A stretch of DNA of 35,872 bases. Source: Candidatus Woesearchaeota archaeon. GTDB taxonomy: Archaea > Nanobdellota > Nanobdellia > Woesearchaeales > GW2011-AR9. The notes beneath the pieces were generated by a model. It made no database searches and was not told the DNA's origin. It saw nothing but the letters and a program-made list of their open reading frames with translations. Each line of letters begins with the position of its first letter. The stretch's first letter is position 1. The DNA lies in the NCBI GenBank assembly GCA_016181265.1, contig JACOZP010000003.1:1-35872 (forward strand). Direction: 5' to 3'. The position numbers and the translations under genes are program-made. Below are positions 8,315 through 16,175 of this stretch, piece after piece.

Positions 8315-8647
8315 CTATTCTTCTAAACGGCATTCGATTTCATCAATTCCTCTTCGTAATGCTGCATAACGACGGTAAAGGGAGATCAATGTATCTAATT
8401 CCTCCCAATCCTTTTCTCCTAGAATAAGCATTTCTTGAAGGTGCGCTTTCGTTATTCCCCCATATTCTCGACATCCTTCTGTAATAACCCTACTTAATCC
8501 AGAGCAGTATCGTTCCTTCCGCTCACCGAGCAATCCTTTTTCAACTCTCTCTTCCATCAATCGTCTCAGGAGCACATCTGCGGGGTAATTTCTGACGAAA
8601 TGATCTAACATTCCAGCTGTAGACTCAAAATAATCATCTTTGCTCAT
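8315..8647 (-). CDS. Small helical hypothetical protein (paralogue of the frameshifted 6585-6949 gene)
   Basis: This is 110 residues from the ATG at 8647. A longer frame extends to 8752 but would run through the tRNA-Gln gene, so the internal start MSKDDYFESTAGMLDHF is preferred; it also matches the N-terminus of the paralogue. The protein is predicted mostly helical, with a C-terminal block HLQEMLILGEKDWEELDTLI and YRRYAALR that is the best conserved part between the two copies. No known family is recognised. It lies 27 nt downstream of the tRNA on the same strand, and the T-tract between them suggests separate transcription. Confidence 0.6.
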   Translation of the reverse strand: MSKDDYFESTAGMLDHFVRNYPADVLLRRLMEERVEKGLLGERKERYCSGLSRVITEGCREYGGITKAHLQEMLILGEKDWEELDTLISLYRRYAALRRGIDEIECRLEE

Positions 8648-8666
8648 GGTTAGGGATACTTTTTCT

Positions 8667-8673
8667 AAAAAAA
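8667..8673 (-). terminator. T-tract terminator after tRNA-Gln
   Basis: Seven consecutive T residues on the minus strand begin two bases past the tRNA discriminator base, a typical archaeal termination signal. Confidence 0.55.
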
Positions 8674-8674
8674 G

Positions 8675-8766
8675 TAGCCCCGCTCGGATTCGAACCGAGG
8701 TCTCCGCCTCTCTTCTCTGCATAGAGAGCCAAAGGGCAGAATGATAGTCCACTACACCACGGGGCT
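8675..8766 (-). tRNA. tRNA-Gln (TTG anticodon) with a 19-nt intron
   Basis: The minus strand folds as a cloverleaf. The acceptor stem pairs AGCCCCG with CGGGGCT, discriminator A. The D arm starts GTGTAGTGG. The anticodon stem pairs CTGCC with GGCGG (one G-U), and the T arm is CTCGG-TTCGAAT-CCGAG. The anticodon loop reads C-T-TTG-G, then 19 extra bases (8710-8728), then A38. The insertion lies at the canonical 37/38 site removed by the archaeal splicing endonuclease. The anticodon TTG (8730-8732) reads CAA, hence Gln; the A1-T72 pair fits Gln. CCA is not encoded. Exact splice points could shift by a base or two. Confidence 0.85.
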
Positions 8767-8807
8767 GTGACTATGCCACATCAGGGCCGCTACTTGCTTT
8801 TCATTGA

Positions 8808-8820
8808 TTATTTATAAAGA
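8808..8820 (-). promoter_or_regulatory. TATA box of tRNA-Gln
   Basis: CTTTATAAATAA on the minus strand lies about 47 nt upstream of the mature tRNA 5' end. This predicts a precursor with a leader of roughly 20 nt for RNase P to remove. Confidence 0.45.
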
Positions 8821-8845
8821 TTTTTGTTCTGAACCTGTCAAAAAT

Positions 8846-8854
8846 CTTTAAGAG
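8846..8854 (+). promoter_or_regulatory. TATA box of the 8877 gene
   Basis: CTTTAAGAG is centred about 28 nt before the ATG at 8877. Confidence 0.35.
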
Positions 8855-8876
8855 CAACTATCTTTCTCCCGTAGAT

Positions 8877-9611
8877 ATGCCCTCACCAGCTTATCAACGT
8901 CATCTCGCAGAATTACAACAAATCCAAGATTGTAAACCCCTTCCCTTTTTCGATCTTACAGATCTCGAGAGAATAGTTCGCTCTTCCGATACAAATTCTA
9001 CTGATGCTCTCTCTAGAAAAGCCATTTATCCTCATTCTACCTCTGCTTCTCAATTATTACATCAATTAACTGCTATGAGAAGTGATTTGGGCCAATTTCG
9101 AAACCATGAAGAAGATCTTGTTCGCACCTACGGTTTGCAATATTCTTCCTATCAATTTAACTTCCCTATCGCGCATGGCGAAATTCGTGAGGCATTACAA
9201 ACTGTGTACCCCCTCATCTCCACATTGACCGAAAGCGTCGATCAATTCTCCCAGTTACATGCTGCTGCAGAGAGAGATATCACTCACAAGATCCATCCAA
9301 ATTTAATCGTTGGAAAACAATATCTTGCTGAAGCAAGACTTCTGATTCCTGTTGCTCAACCCCACTTTGGAATTCGTGTCTTTACTCTCCGACCAAAGAA
9401 AGACACCGATCACCCTTCCTTTGATATCGAACAAGCCTCTGATAATCTTTATGCAACGCTCGATCTCGCACTCCGTAAAGAGACCGATCCTCGCCGTCTA
9501 GAAACCGTTCTTGTTGTTCAAAATACTGAGCAGTATTCGCTCCCGGAAACAGTCTTGCCTATCCTTGTGGGACGTTATGTCCGAATGATTGGTTCCACAG
9601 AAAAAGAGTAG
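8877..9611 (+). CDS. Hypothetical protein, 244 residues
   Basis: This is soluble, with no signal peptide or membrane segment. The N-terminal half is helical and Gln/Ser-rich. The C-terminal half alternates strands and helices (FGIRVFTLRPKK, LETVLVVQNTEQ, ETVLPILVGRYVRMIG). I do not recognise a family or a catalytic motif. It is a single gene on the plus strand with its own weak TATA element, between tRNA-Gln and a small membrane-protein operon. Confidence 0.6.
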   Translation: MPSPAYQRHLAELQQIQDCKPLPFFDLTDLERIVRSSDTNSTDALSRKAIYPHSTSASQLLHQLTAMRSDLGQFRNHEEDLVRTYGLQYSSYQFNFPIAHGEIREALQTVYPLISTLTESVDQFSQLHAAAERDITHKIHPNLIVGKQYLAEARLLIPVAQPHFGIRVFTLRPKKDTDHPSFDIEQASDNLYATLDLALRKETDPRRLETVLVVQNTEQYSLPETVLPILVGRYVRMIGSTEKE

Positions 9612-9626
9612 ATCACCCTCCGAAAC

Positions 9627-9634
9627 TTATAAAT
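9627..9634 (+). promoter_or_regulatory. TATA box of the 9672/10064 operon
   Basis: TTATAAAT lies about 42 nt upstream of the ATG at 9672. The transcript would have a short leader containing GAGGTG (9660-9665) as ribosome binding site. Confidence 0.5.
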
Positions 9635-9671
9635 ACCATTCTCCCCTCCTAGATAAAAAGAGGTGTCTCTG

Positions 9672-10067
9672 ATGAAAAAATTCCTACCCCTATCTATTCT
9701 CATCTTACTCTTCTCTCTTGTAGCCGTTTTCGCGCAACCAGCTGACCGTCCAGATATTCCCTTGGATCAGTTCCAGAATCAATTTGAAGGCCAGATCCCT
9801 TCTTCTGTCATTGAAGAATTAACCCAGCCACTGCAAGAAAGTTTTCAACCACTCATTGACATCGCTAAATATATCCTCGGCGGCATATTTGGGCTCTATT
9901 TCCTTTTACTTCTAACTCGGATCTATTACGAACGCAAGAAAGTAAATCTCCTCAAAGATATCCGTTTTGACTTGGATCACCTCAATAAACACTTTGACGT
10001 ACCTCATTCCGCGCACCGCAAAGGCTTCTTTGGCCGCCTTTGGGCGAAACTACGAGGGAGAGCATGA
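9672..10067 (+). CDS. Small secreted or membrane protein of unknown function
   Basis: This is 131 residues. An N-terminal signal-like segment (residues 1-20, KKFLPLSILILLFSLVAVFA) is followed by an acidic/Gln-rich extracellular stretch, one clear membrane segment at about 72-95 (ILGGIFGLYFLLLLTRIYY) and a basic cytoplasmic tail. GAGGTG six bases before the ATG at 9672 favours this start over a GTG at 9663. The stop overlaps the start of the next gene (ATGA), so the two are translationally coupled. The family is not recognised. Confidence 0.6.
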   Translation: MKKFLPLSILILLFSLVAVFAQPADRPDIPLDQFQNQFEGQIPSSVIEELTQPLQESFQPLIDIAKYILGGIFGLYFLLLLTRIYYERKKVNLLKDIRFDLDHLNKHFDVPHSAHRKGFFGRLWAKLRGRA

Positions 10068-10753
10068 AGGTTAGTATTGAACCGGCAGTCTTCACCCGTG
10101 TTCATCCCAAACTAAACTTTGTTCTTCTCCACGTCCATCAGATCAATAATTCTAAAGCGCAAGAAGCGGCACATATCCTTCATGAAGTTACTAAAGTTAT
10201 CCAAATGACGTTTCAAAAAGAGACTATCAAGAATCATATGTTACTTGCTCCGTGGAGCGTCGCTCAACAAGAATTTGGAAAAGATGCACGGCATTATCAG
10301 ACTTCGGTAGAACATCTCACGAAAGATGTTCTTCACGGTAAAGATCTTACTACAAAGACAACCATAACTAACCTTACCCGTTATATCTCATTAAAATATC
10401 TCGTCCCCCTTGCAATAGATGATTGCGCAAAGATAAAAGGTAATCTCCTATTTAATGTCCTTTCCGGCAACAAGCGGACTGGTCTTTTTCGCAGCCTGAA
10501 GAAAGGTGACGTCTATTACCATGACGATGCTCGAATCCTCGGAGCGAAATTAGACTATTGGAAAAATCCTCAGACACTTCCTTCTCCGGAAACAACGGAA
10601 GCGCTGATTCATCTCGATCTTCTTCCACCGATCACGAAAGAGATGCAACGAAAGATTGTCAGCGAATTGACCTCATTGATTGAAACATTCTGCAACGGCA
10701 AAGTTAGCATCTATACTCTAAATCGTGCGAAGAAGAGTGTAGCATTGAACTAA
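10064..10753 (+). CDS. B3/B4 tRNA-binding domain-like protein
   Basis: This is 229 residues from the ATG at 10064, which overlaps the previous stop codon. The central segment ITNLTRYISLKYLVPLAIDD then CAKIKGNL resembles the B3/B4 domain of phenylalanyl-tRNA synthetase beta subunits and its free-standing archaeal relatives, where a NLxxxISLxxxxPxGxxD pattern is typical. The N-terminus VFTRVHPKLNFVLLHVHQI also fits the first strand of that fold. Free-standing B3/B4 proteins are thought to bind or edit aminoacyl-tRNA, but this is not established for this protein. Coupling to a small membrane protein is unexplained. Confidence 0.55.
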   Translation: MKVSIEPAVFTRVHPKLNFVLLHVHQINNSKAQEAAHILHEVTKVIQMTFQKETIKNHMLLAPWSVAQQEFGKDARHYQTSVEHLTKDVLHGKDLTTKTTITNLTRYISLKYLVPLAIDDCAKIKGNLLFNVLSGNKRTGLFRSLKKGDVYYHDDARILGAKLDYWKNPQTLPSPETTEALIHLDLLPPITKEMQRKIVSELTSLIETFCNGKVSIYTLNRAKKSVALN

Positions 10754-10755
10754 TA

Positions 10756-11889
10756 CTATCTTCTTGGTCTTATCATTTTCTCCATCTTTCTCTCTAATGA
10801 AGCGTATTTATCTCTAATTTGTTCATCAACGCCAAAAATATAAGCTATTGTTCCCGCCCGTGTCCACATGCCATTACGCTGTGCTCGCCAGAGCATGATG
10901 CGTTTATCATCAATATAATCGAGACGTGGATCAATCTCTTCACGTTTTGGCATTGGGTGCATTAAGATTGACGTTTCCGGCATCATCCGCAGATGGTCTT
11001 CTGTAAAAACTAAATCAGTGGGATATTTCTCTGATTGAGAACCAGTTCCATATTCATCCTGAAGACGCGTCATATAATTCACATCAACAAATGAAGGCAA
11101 TTCGCCGATGCCTGTTGTAATCTTGTGAACTGTTACTCCCCGTTGTGCGATATAATCTTCTGTTTCTGCATCAATCTGTAGGTGTTCAGGTGCCACAAAA
11201 TAGACCGTCACTCCTTTGTGTAATGCTAAGAGCCGCGCCCCTGAGTGGATGACTCTACTGCGGAGACAATCCCCATAGAACGCAATTGTCTTCCCATCAA
11301 TTGAACCAAGAGATTCTTCTATCGTATAATGATCCAAAATTCCCTGCGTGGGATGTTCTTTCGTTCCAGAACCAGCATTAAATATATGAAGTGGTCTCCT
11401 GGAGTTCTGCATTGCCCATACTGTAAAATGTCCATAAAGATCGCTCGGGTGACGTACAACCATTCCTTCGTAGAACGAGGATTGCGTGCGCAGTGCATCG
11501 AGATCGGATTCTCCTTTAGCAGTGGATGATGTCTTGAGATCCCGCACTTCTTCTCGTTGAATCCCTAACTTTGATTCTGCTCGAGAGAATGATAAAAATG
11601 TTCGTGTACTTGGTTGCGGAAAATAATTTAAGACAGAAGTATGACGTAAAAGTCCTTTCAGAAACTCCGGCTCTATCTTGGAAATTCTTCGAGCGGCATT
11701 TGTCGTGTCGTGAATTGTCTTCAAGAGAGCGAGATCAAGATGTTCGGCACTTACCACATGCTTTAATCTCCCACCTTCATCTCGGCATGCTCTGGCAAAT
11801 TCTTCCGAGCCACCTGCTAGAAATTCTTCAAACCGTGAGCGGTGGTAACCCGCGAGTGTTACATCTGCTCCCCAATAAATCTTATCCAT
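10756..11889 (-). CDS. pyrB: Aspartate carbamoyltransferase-like protein
   Basis: This is a 377-residue member of the aspartate/ornithine carbamoyltransferase family, which makes carbamoyl-aspartate in pyrimidine synthesis. It has the carbamoyl-phosphate motif QPSTRTFLSF at about 90-99, a TAKGES loop, HPTQ at about 179, GDCLRSRVIHS in the second domain, and HPMPKREEI at about 309. It is about 65 residues longer than the usual catalytic chain, mainly from an N-terminal extension. The last motif has Lys where the Arg of HPLPR binds aspartate in the E. coli enzyme. No regulatory pyrI gene is adjacent. A perfect ribosome binding site GAGGTGAT (11895-11902) precedes the ATG. A carbamoyltransferase with different substrate choice remains possible. 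Confidence 0.8.
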   Translation of the reverse strand: MDKIYWGADVTLAGYHRSRFEEFLAGGSEEFARACRDEGGRLKHVVSAEHLDLALLKTIHDTTNAARRISKIEPEFLKGLLRHTSVLNYFPQPSTRTFLSFSRAESKLGIQREEVRDLKTSSTAKGESDLDALRTQSSFYEGMVVRHPSDLYGHFTVWAMQNSRRPLHIFNAGSGTKEHPTQGILDHYTIEESLGSIDGKTIAFYGDCLRSRVIHSGARLLALHKGVTVYFVAPEHLQIDAETEDYIAQRGVTVHKITTGIGELPSFVDVNYMTRLQDEYGTGSQSEKYPTDLVFTEDHLRMMPETSILMHPMPKREEIDPRLDYIDDKRIMLWRAQRNGMWTRAGTIAYIFGVDEQIRDKYASLERKMEKMIRPRR

Positions 11890-11894
11890 AAGAA

Positions 11895-11902
11895 ATCACC
11901 TC
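11895..11902 (-). promoter_or_regulatory. Strong ribosome binding site of the carbamoyltransferase gene
   Basis: GAGGTGAT matches the 3' end of archaeal 16S rRNA over eight bases and lies 5 nt from the ATG. This is one of the few first genes here with a clear leader. Confidence 0.7.
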
Positions 11903-11948
11903 AGAAATGAATAGTCGAATCATCAAAAATACTAAGCCCTATCTTACA

Positions 11949-11957
11949 CTTTAAATA
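11949..11957 (-). promoter_or_regulatory. TATA box of the carbamoyltransferase gene
   Basis: TATTTAAAG on the minus strand lies about 64 nt from the ATG. This predicts a leader of about 40 nt that includes the strong ribosome binding site. Confidence 0.45.
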
Positions 11958-11974
11958 CTTTTCCCCACCCGAAA

Positions 11975-11984
11975 ATATATAAAG
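11975..11984 (+). promoter_or_regulatory. TATA box of argS
   Basis: ATATATAAAG is centred about 26 nt before the ATG at 12006, so argS is probably leaderless. Confidence 0.6.
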
Positions 11985-12005
11985 AAACTTCGATTCTCTC
12001 AGGGA

Positions 12006-13703
12006 ATGGATTTTCGTGAAAAGATAATCAATTTGCTCGCTACAGAGGCCAAACTTCCTCGTACCGATATCGAGCGGATGCTGTCTGTTCCTCCCGACCA
12101 GAAACTCGGTGATTATGCTTTTCCCTGTTTTAAGTTAGGCGGGAATCCACGTGACGCTGCTCTCCAGCTCCAGAAGAAAATAAAACTTCCTGCCTTCCTC
12201 TCGCGGATTGAAATTGCTGGTCCTTATCTTAACTTTTATCTCAACAAATCGTTCTTCGCTAAAGAGACACTTACTCATATCAAAAAACTAAAACACAACT
12301 ATGGCAAAGGCAATAGCAAACAAAATATCGTCTTAGAGTACTGCGGTCCAAATACTAACAAACCGTTACATCTGGGTCACATTCGTAATATGGCTCTCGG
12401 CAACGCCGCTTTTCATCTTCTCCAATTTCAAGGCAACAAAGTTCATCCTGTTAATATTGTTAACGATCGTGGCATCCATATCTGCCAGTCGATGCTTGCT
12501 TATCAGAAATGGGGCAAGAAGAAGCAGCCCGACAAGAAAGGTGATCATTTTGTTGGAGACTATTACGTCATGTTCGCGCAGGCTGTAAAGAAAGAAGCAG
12601 AACAGAAAAAGGAAGAACTTCCTAAAGAAGCACAAGAGATGCTTTTAAAGTGGGAATTAAATGACAAGACAGTCCGTACGCTCTGGAAAAAGATGAATGG
12701 CTGGGTCTTAAAAGGCTTTGCGCAAACGTACAAACGATTTGGTATTGCCTTTGAAAAAGAATATTTCGAATCGAACTATTACCAGCATGGGAAAGACTTG
12801 GTCTATGAGGGCATGCGTAAAGGCGTCTTTGAAAAAGATCACACCGAAGCCATCACTGCTCCCTTAGAAAAGTATCATCTGCCCAACAAAGTCCTTCTCC
12901 GTGGAAATGAAACTTCTCTTTACATCACTCAGGATCTTTACTTAGCCCAACTACGCTATGATGATTACCAATTTGATAAGTTAATCTACGTCGTCGCGTC
13001 TGAACAGCAGTTGCATTTCAAGCAGCTCTTTGCTGTACTCGACCTCCTGAACAAGCCATACGCTAAGAATATGTATCACCTTAGCTATGGTATGGTCCAT
13101 CTACCTACCGGAAGGATGAAATCGCGTGAAGGCACGGTCATCGACGCCGATGATATCATGGATGAGGTTTCTGCGTTAGCAGAAAAAGAAGTCCGTTCTC
13201 GTTATAAGAATCTCTCTGAAAAAGAAATCAAACGCCGCGCCGAAGCGATCATGCTTGCTGCCATCAAGTTTTTCATGATCAAGACCGATGCGGTTCGCGA
13301 TATCATCTTCAATCCCGAAGAATCACTCAGCTTTGAAGGTGAGACCGGGCCGTACATCCAATACACCCACGCCCGTGCTTGTTCTGTCCTCCACAAAGCA
13401 GGAAAAAGAACGGTAAAGATCGATTACACCCAATTGCAACAACCTTCCGAATCAAGTCTCATCAGTCTTCTGTCCCAACTCCCCTCTTTCGTTGAAGACG
13501 CAGCCGTACATTATCGTCCCCATGTTATCTGTCGTTATCTTTTGGATCTTTCGCAGGCTTTTAACGAATTTTATCATGCCTGCCAGATCATTTCCGAAGA
13601 CAAAAAAAAGATGGCGGCACGTTGTGCTCTCGTCGATGCCACGCGCCAAGTTCTTGCTAATGGATTATCCATTCTCGGTATTGAAGCATTAGAAGAGATG
13701 TGA
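12006..13703 (+). CDS. argS: Arginyl-tRNA synthetase
   Basis: This 565-residue class I aminoacyl-tRNA synthetase charges tRNA-Arg. An N-terminal additional domain covers about residues 1-100. The HIGH-type signature is NKPLHLGHIRNMALGN near residue 120. The KMSKS-type loop is GRMKSREG near 370, a common variant in ArgRS. The C-terminal all-helical DALR anticodon-binding domain contains FEGETGPYIQYTHARA and ends with the family-typical LGIEALEEM. Length and motifs are complete. The 3' end overlaps the convergent GNAT gene by 47 nt. Confidence 0.95.
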   Translation: MDFREKIINLLATEAKLPRTDIERMLSVPPDQKLGDYAFPCFKLGGNPRDAALQLQKKIKLPAFLSRIEIAGPYLNFYLNKSFFAKETLTHIKKLKHNYGKGNSKQNIVLEYCGPNTNKPLHLGHIRNMALGNAAFHLLQFQGNKVHPVNIVNDRGIHICQSMLAYQKWGKKKQPDKKGDHFVGDYYVMFAQAVKKEAEQKKEELPKEAQEMLLKWELNDKTVRTLWKKMNGWVLKGFAQTYKRFGIAFEKEYFESNYYQHGKDLVYEGMRKGVFEKDHTEAITAPLEKYHLPNKVLLRGNETSLYITQDLYLAQLRYDDYQFDKLIYVVASEQQLHFKQLFAVLDLLNKPYAKNMYHLSYGMVHLPTGRMKSREGTVIDADDIMDEVSALAEKEVRSRYKNLSEKEIKRRAEAIMLAAIKFFMIKTDAVRDIIFNPEESLSFEGETGPYIQYTHARACSVLHKAGKRTVKIDYTQLQQPSESSLISLLSQLPSFVEDAAVHYRPHVICRYLLDLSQAFNEFYHACQIISEDKKKMAARCALVDATRQVLANGLSILGIEALEEM

Positions 13704-14295
13704 GAATTGAGTATGCCGGTCCAACATGAAGAAGAGGAAGAAAGTCCATTCTCTTAAAAATGTGTAGTGAATGACTGCTTTCAACAACAGTAACGTATAT
13801 TGCCGTTGCTCCACCTTCTCTGGAGCGACGTAGTTGCTCTCGTGCTAATGCCGAACCAATTCCTCTTCGAGCATAATCTGCGCTGACAAAAAGATCTCTT
13901 AAATATACATCTTTCGGTGAAACTTCTCTTCGTTGATTGGTCAATTCATGATGAAAGAATTCTAGCCTAAAAGTGCCCCCATATTTTTCTTGTCTTTTCT
14001 TATAAAATCGGCGGAGTTTTCCATAATAATCCCGTTTTCGCCGCGCCCAGTGGAGAACGGTTTCAACATACTCTCGTGCCAATGATTCTTCTGTCAACGT
14101 GAAGTACGTAGCTCCCCCCACGACCTGTTCATCAAGAAGCGCCACGAGCGTGTTATTTGCAGCTGCCGTCTGGTGGAAGTCAGCAACTCTGGAGCCTAAT
14201 TCGAGACCATCAATCAGTTGGAATTCTCTCTCATAGATTCGCATCAATGCGTCAAAATCACGTTCTTCAAAAGATCTTATGTTTAAAGAATTCAT
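13657..14295 (-). CDS. GNAT-family N-acetyltransferase
   Basis: This is 212 residues from the ATG at 14295, two bases after the stop of the upstream phosphoribosyltransferase gene, so the two form an operon. Residues about 135-190 carry the acetyl-CoA-binding core of GNAT enzymes: LRDLFVSADYARRGIGSALA, where RRGIGSAL is the pyrophosphate loop, then a strand and VESSHSLHIFKRMDF. A basic helical insertion (about residues 85-125) separates the first and second halves. The acceptor substrate is unknown. It overlaps the 3' end of argS convergently by 47 nt. Confidence 0.8.
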   Translation of the reverse strand: MNSLNIRSFEERDFDALMRIYEREFQLIDGLELGSRVADFHQTAAANNTLVALLDEQVVGGATYFTLTEESLAREYVETVLHWARRKRDYYGKLRRFYKKRQEKYGGTFRLEFFHHELTNQRREVSPKDVYLRDLFVSADYARRGIGSALAREQLRRSREGGATAIYVTVVESSHSLHIFKRMDFLPLLHVGPAYSILTSLLMLQYREWIIH

Positions 14296-14297
14296 GC

Positions 14298-14915
14298 CTA
14301 TGCATCCTTTCCCCAAGGGAAATAGACTCCCAAACCTTTACTTGTAAAATAATCAACCATTGCTGGATCCTTAGCAAAAAGACAGTATGTCCTTACTTCA
14401 GCAGCTCCTCGTTCTTTGACATGGTTTGTCGCCGCCCGTAAACTTGCGCCCGTCGCCACTTGATCATCCACCAGAAGAACTCTTCTCCCGCTTACATCGA
14501 TTGTACACGGTTCTCTGATCACCGCTTCTTGACTCATTTGTGTTATGGTCAGGGCGATACTTTTCGATTTATGTGAATAATGCGAAGCTTTCATGTAACC
14601 CACTTCATCAACACCAAGACTTTGAGCCACATAATTAGCAATAAATGCTCCTCCACTTTTGATCCCCACCACGACGTCAGGATGATATCCTAATTGAATT
14701 GTTTCGCAACCTCTGCGAATCAGATACTCAATATCTGCCCAAGTGTGTTTATGAGTGTCAAATACTTCGCGTGGAACTACAACTTTTAACGGCTGGCGTA
14801 CTGCCCAATCCAGTAATCTTTCGAACGGATTCATCCCTGATCGATCTCTCTTTCTTTCCAATAAGTCTACCAATGAGGAATCAAACCAGACTGGCGGTGC
14901 TTCGTATTGTGTCAT
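14298..14915 (-). CDS. Type I phosphoribosyltransferase
   Basis: This is 205 residues. The PRPP-binding signature RRVLLVDDQVATGASL occupies about residues 144-159, with the two Asp at 150-151. An upstream strand-loop VVVGIKSGGAFIANYVAQ fits the pyrophosphate loop. The flexible region MKASHYSHKSKS has Lys and Tyr residues common in purine-type enzymes. It could act in purine salvage, pyrimidine synthesis or a related reaction; no residue I can see decides the base. An aspartate carbamoyltransferase-like gene lies 2.4 kb away, so an orotate role is conceivable but not shown. A TATA box 27 nt upstream suggests a leaderless operon with the GNAT gene. Confidence 0.8.
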   Translation of the reverse strand: MTQYEAPPVWFDSSLVDLLERKRDRSGMNPFERLLDWAVRQPLKVVVPREVFDTHKHTWADIEYLIRRGCETIQLGYHPDVVVGIKSGGAFIANYVAQSLGVDEVGYMKASHYSHKSKSIALTITQMSQEAVIREPCTIDVSGRRVLLVDDQVATGASLRAATNHVKERGAAEVRTYCLFAKDPAMVDYFTSKGLGVYFPWGKDA

Positions 14916-14936
14916 ACTCTTTCTTTCAAACTAACT

Positions 14937-14949
14937 TCTATAAAAAATT
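14937..14949 (-). promoter_or_regulatory. TATA box of the phosphoribosyltransferase operon
   Basis: TTTTTTATAGAAG on the minus strand is centred about 27 nt from the ATG at 14915. Confidence 0.5.
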
Positions 14950-14958
14950 TCCGTTATT

Positions 14959-14967
14959 CTTATAAAA
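14959..14967 (+). promoter_or_regulatory. TATA box of the Cys-rich protein gene
   Basis: CTTATAAAA is centred about 27 nt before the ATG at 14990. It is only 10 nt from the divergent TATA box, so the two promoters may compete or be co-regulated. Confidence 0.55.
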
Positions 14968-14989
14968 CCAACCTCCCTTTTTCCCCTAA

Positions 14990-15460
14990 ATGGCTCTTCT
15001 CAGTCCTCTCTGTCAATTAAGTGGTGGTTGTATGGGCTGCTGCGGTCATGATTATCCCTCTGCAGAAAAAATCCGTGACGCCATTCGTGAAAATACTACT
15101 GAATTCAAAGCGGCTAATCCTCAGACAGAACAAGAATTTCTTCAATTTCGTGACCGTCGTTCTCCTATGGACTTACGTTTCGGTGTCTGCCGTAATCTTA
15201 TCCTTGAAAGTGGCTGTAACTTCTGCCCGCTTCATCCTGCACGTCATCAAGGAAAAGATCTGCGCATCAACCATTGTGATATCAACTACCTTTGCAAGAC
15301 CGCAAAAATCTTCGAGACATGGAGCGATGAGAAACAACAGCGCTTCGTCTTGTTCATCGAATCTAAAAAATTAGATAATATCACCTATTCATTGAAGATG
15401 GATAAAAGTCTTCTTCTTAATGAATTTCTCATCAAAGAAGACTCGTCCTCTGTAAAATAG
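14990..15460 (+). CDS. Cysteine-rich protein, likely metal or Fe-S binding
   Basis: This is 156 residues with nine cysteines in two groups. The N-terminal group is C8-x5-C14-x2-CC17-18 within CQLSGGCMGCCG. The second is C67, C76, C79, C96 and C102, with His82, His86 and His95 among them. This spacing suggests one or two Zn or iron-sulfur sites. No signal peptide is present, so it is probably cytoplasmic. I do not recognise the family. A TATA box fixes the start and makes it a single-gene leaderless unit. The next gene, for an exported thioredoxin-like protein, has its own TATA element, so a shared redox role is only a guess. Confidence 0.6.
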   Translation: MALLSPLCQLSGGCMGCCGHDYPSAEKIRDAIRENTTEFKAANPQTEQEFLQFRDRRSPMDLRFGVCRNLILESGCNFCPLHPARHQGKDLRINHCDINYLCKTAKIFETWSDEKQQRFVLFIESKKLDNITYSLKMDKSLLLNEFLIKEDSSSVK

Positions 15461-15461
15461 T

Positions 15462-15470
15462 TTTATAATT
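15462..15470 (+). promoter_or_regulatory. TATA box of the thioredoxin-like gene
   Basis: TTTATAATT is centred about 25 nt before the ATG at 15491. Confidence 0.45.
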
Positions 15471-15490
15471 TCTCCGACACTATTCCTCCG

Positions 15491-16144
15491 ATGACAGAAA
15501 GTAAGAATCTCTCTTCTCGAAGAGATTTTATGTCCCGTAGTATTGCTCTCGGACTATCAGCGCTTTTTCTTTCAGAGGCAGAAAGCTCAGCTAAAGAAAT
15601 CCCTCAATATCATGGCCTCGCTGACCCCCAGAAATTAATTGGCAAAACTGCCCCTCCCTTTTATCAACATAATGTTAACCAATCCTCACTTCGTCACGGA
15701 GAATATCTTGGCCCACAGGATTACACTGGTAAAGTCATTTTTCTTAATTTGTGGGCTAGTTGGTGCGGCCCTTGCGTCAGTGAATTTCAAGAATTTAATG
15801 CGTTTTATGATGCTAACCAAAACGATGCAACAGTTCTTACTCTGGAGGCAGTTTCTTCCAGCGATTGGCGCGAGGTTAACCTTCGTCCATACCATTTTCC
15901 CATCCTTGGAAAAAAAGGCAAACCCCCTTTTGACTTCTCCATTTGCACGAGTGACACCTGCACCCTCTACCGCAAGAACCAAGAATATCCTGAACTAAGT
16001 CAGGTTATCACACAATATCACTATGGGCTGCCTGGATTTATTCCCGCCACTTTTGTTATAGATCAAAAGCAGACAGTCCGTGAATTGATCATCGGAGCAA
16101 TGAGACAGAAAGAGTTAGAGCGGTTGTTAAAGAAATATGGATAA
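15491..16144 (+). CDS. Tat-exported TlpA/ResA-like thioredoxin-fold protein
   Basis: This is 217 residues. The N-terminus SSRRDFMSRSIALGLSALFL has a twin-arginine motif (Arg10-Arg11) followed by a hydrophobic segment, so the protein is probably exported folded by the Tat system. The mature part is a thioredoxin fold with WCGPC at 91-95 and a cis-Pro region FIPATFVID near 178. This matches TlpA/ResA-type thiol-disulfide oxidoreductases acting outside the membrane. A second cysteine pair lies in SICTSDTCTLY, an insertion not typical of the family. No DsbD/CcdA-like partner is visible in this window. Confidence 0.85.
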   Translation: MTESKNLSSRRDFMSRSIALGLSALFLSEAESSAKEIPQYHGLADPQKLIGKTAPPFYQHNVNQSSLRHGEYLGPQDYTGKVIFLNLWASWCGPCVSEFQEFNAFYDANQNDATVLTLEAVSSSDWREVNLRPYHFPILGKKGKPPFDFSICTSDTCTLYRKNQEYPELSQVITQYHYGLPGFIPATFVIDQKQTVRELIIGAMRQKELERLLKKYG

Positions 16145-16145
16145 A

Positions 16146-16154
16146 GTTATATAG
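16146..16154 (+). promoter_or_regulatory. TATA box of the 16176 gene
   Basis: GTTATATAG is centred about 26 nt upstream of the ATG at 16176. Confidence 0.5.
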
Positions 16155-16175
16155 CTATGATCATTTCTTTTGACT

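Noticed and set aside
8648-8752. N-terminal extension of the 8315 gene to an upstream ATG
   Set aside because: It runs through the tRNA-Gln gene, and the paralogue starts at the internal Met.
13202-13692. Short frames in argS on both strands
   Set aside because: They lie inside a complete, well-recognised synthetase gene and have no features of their own.
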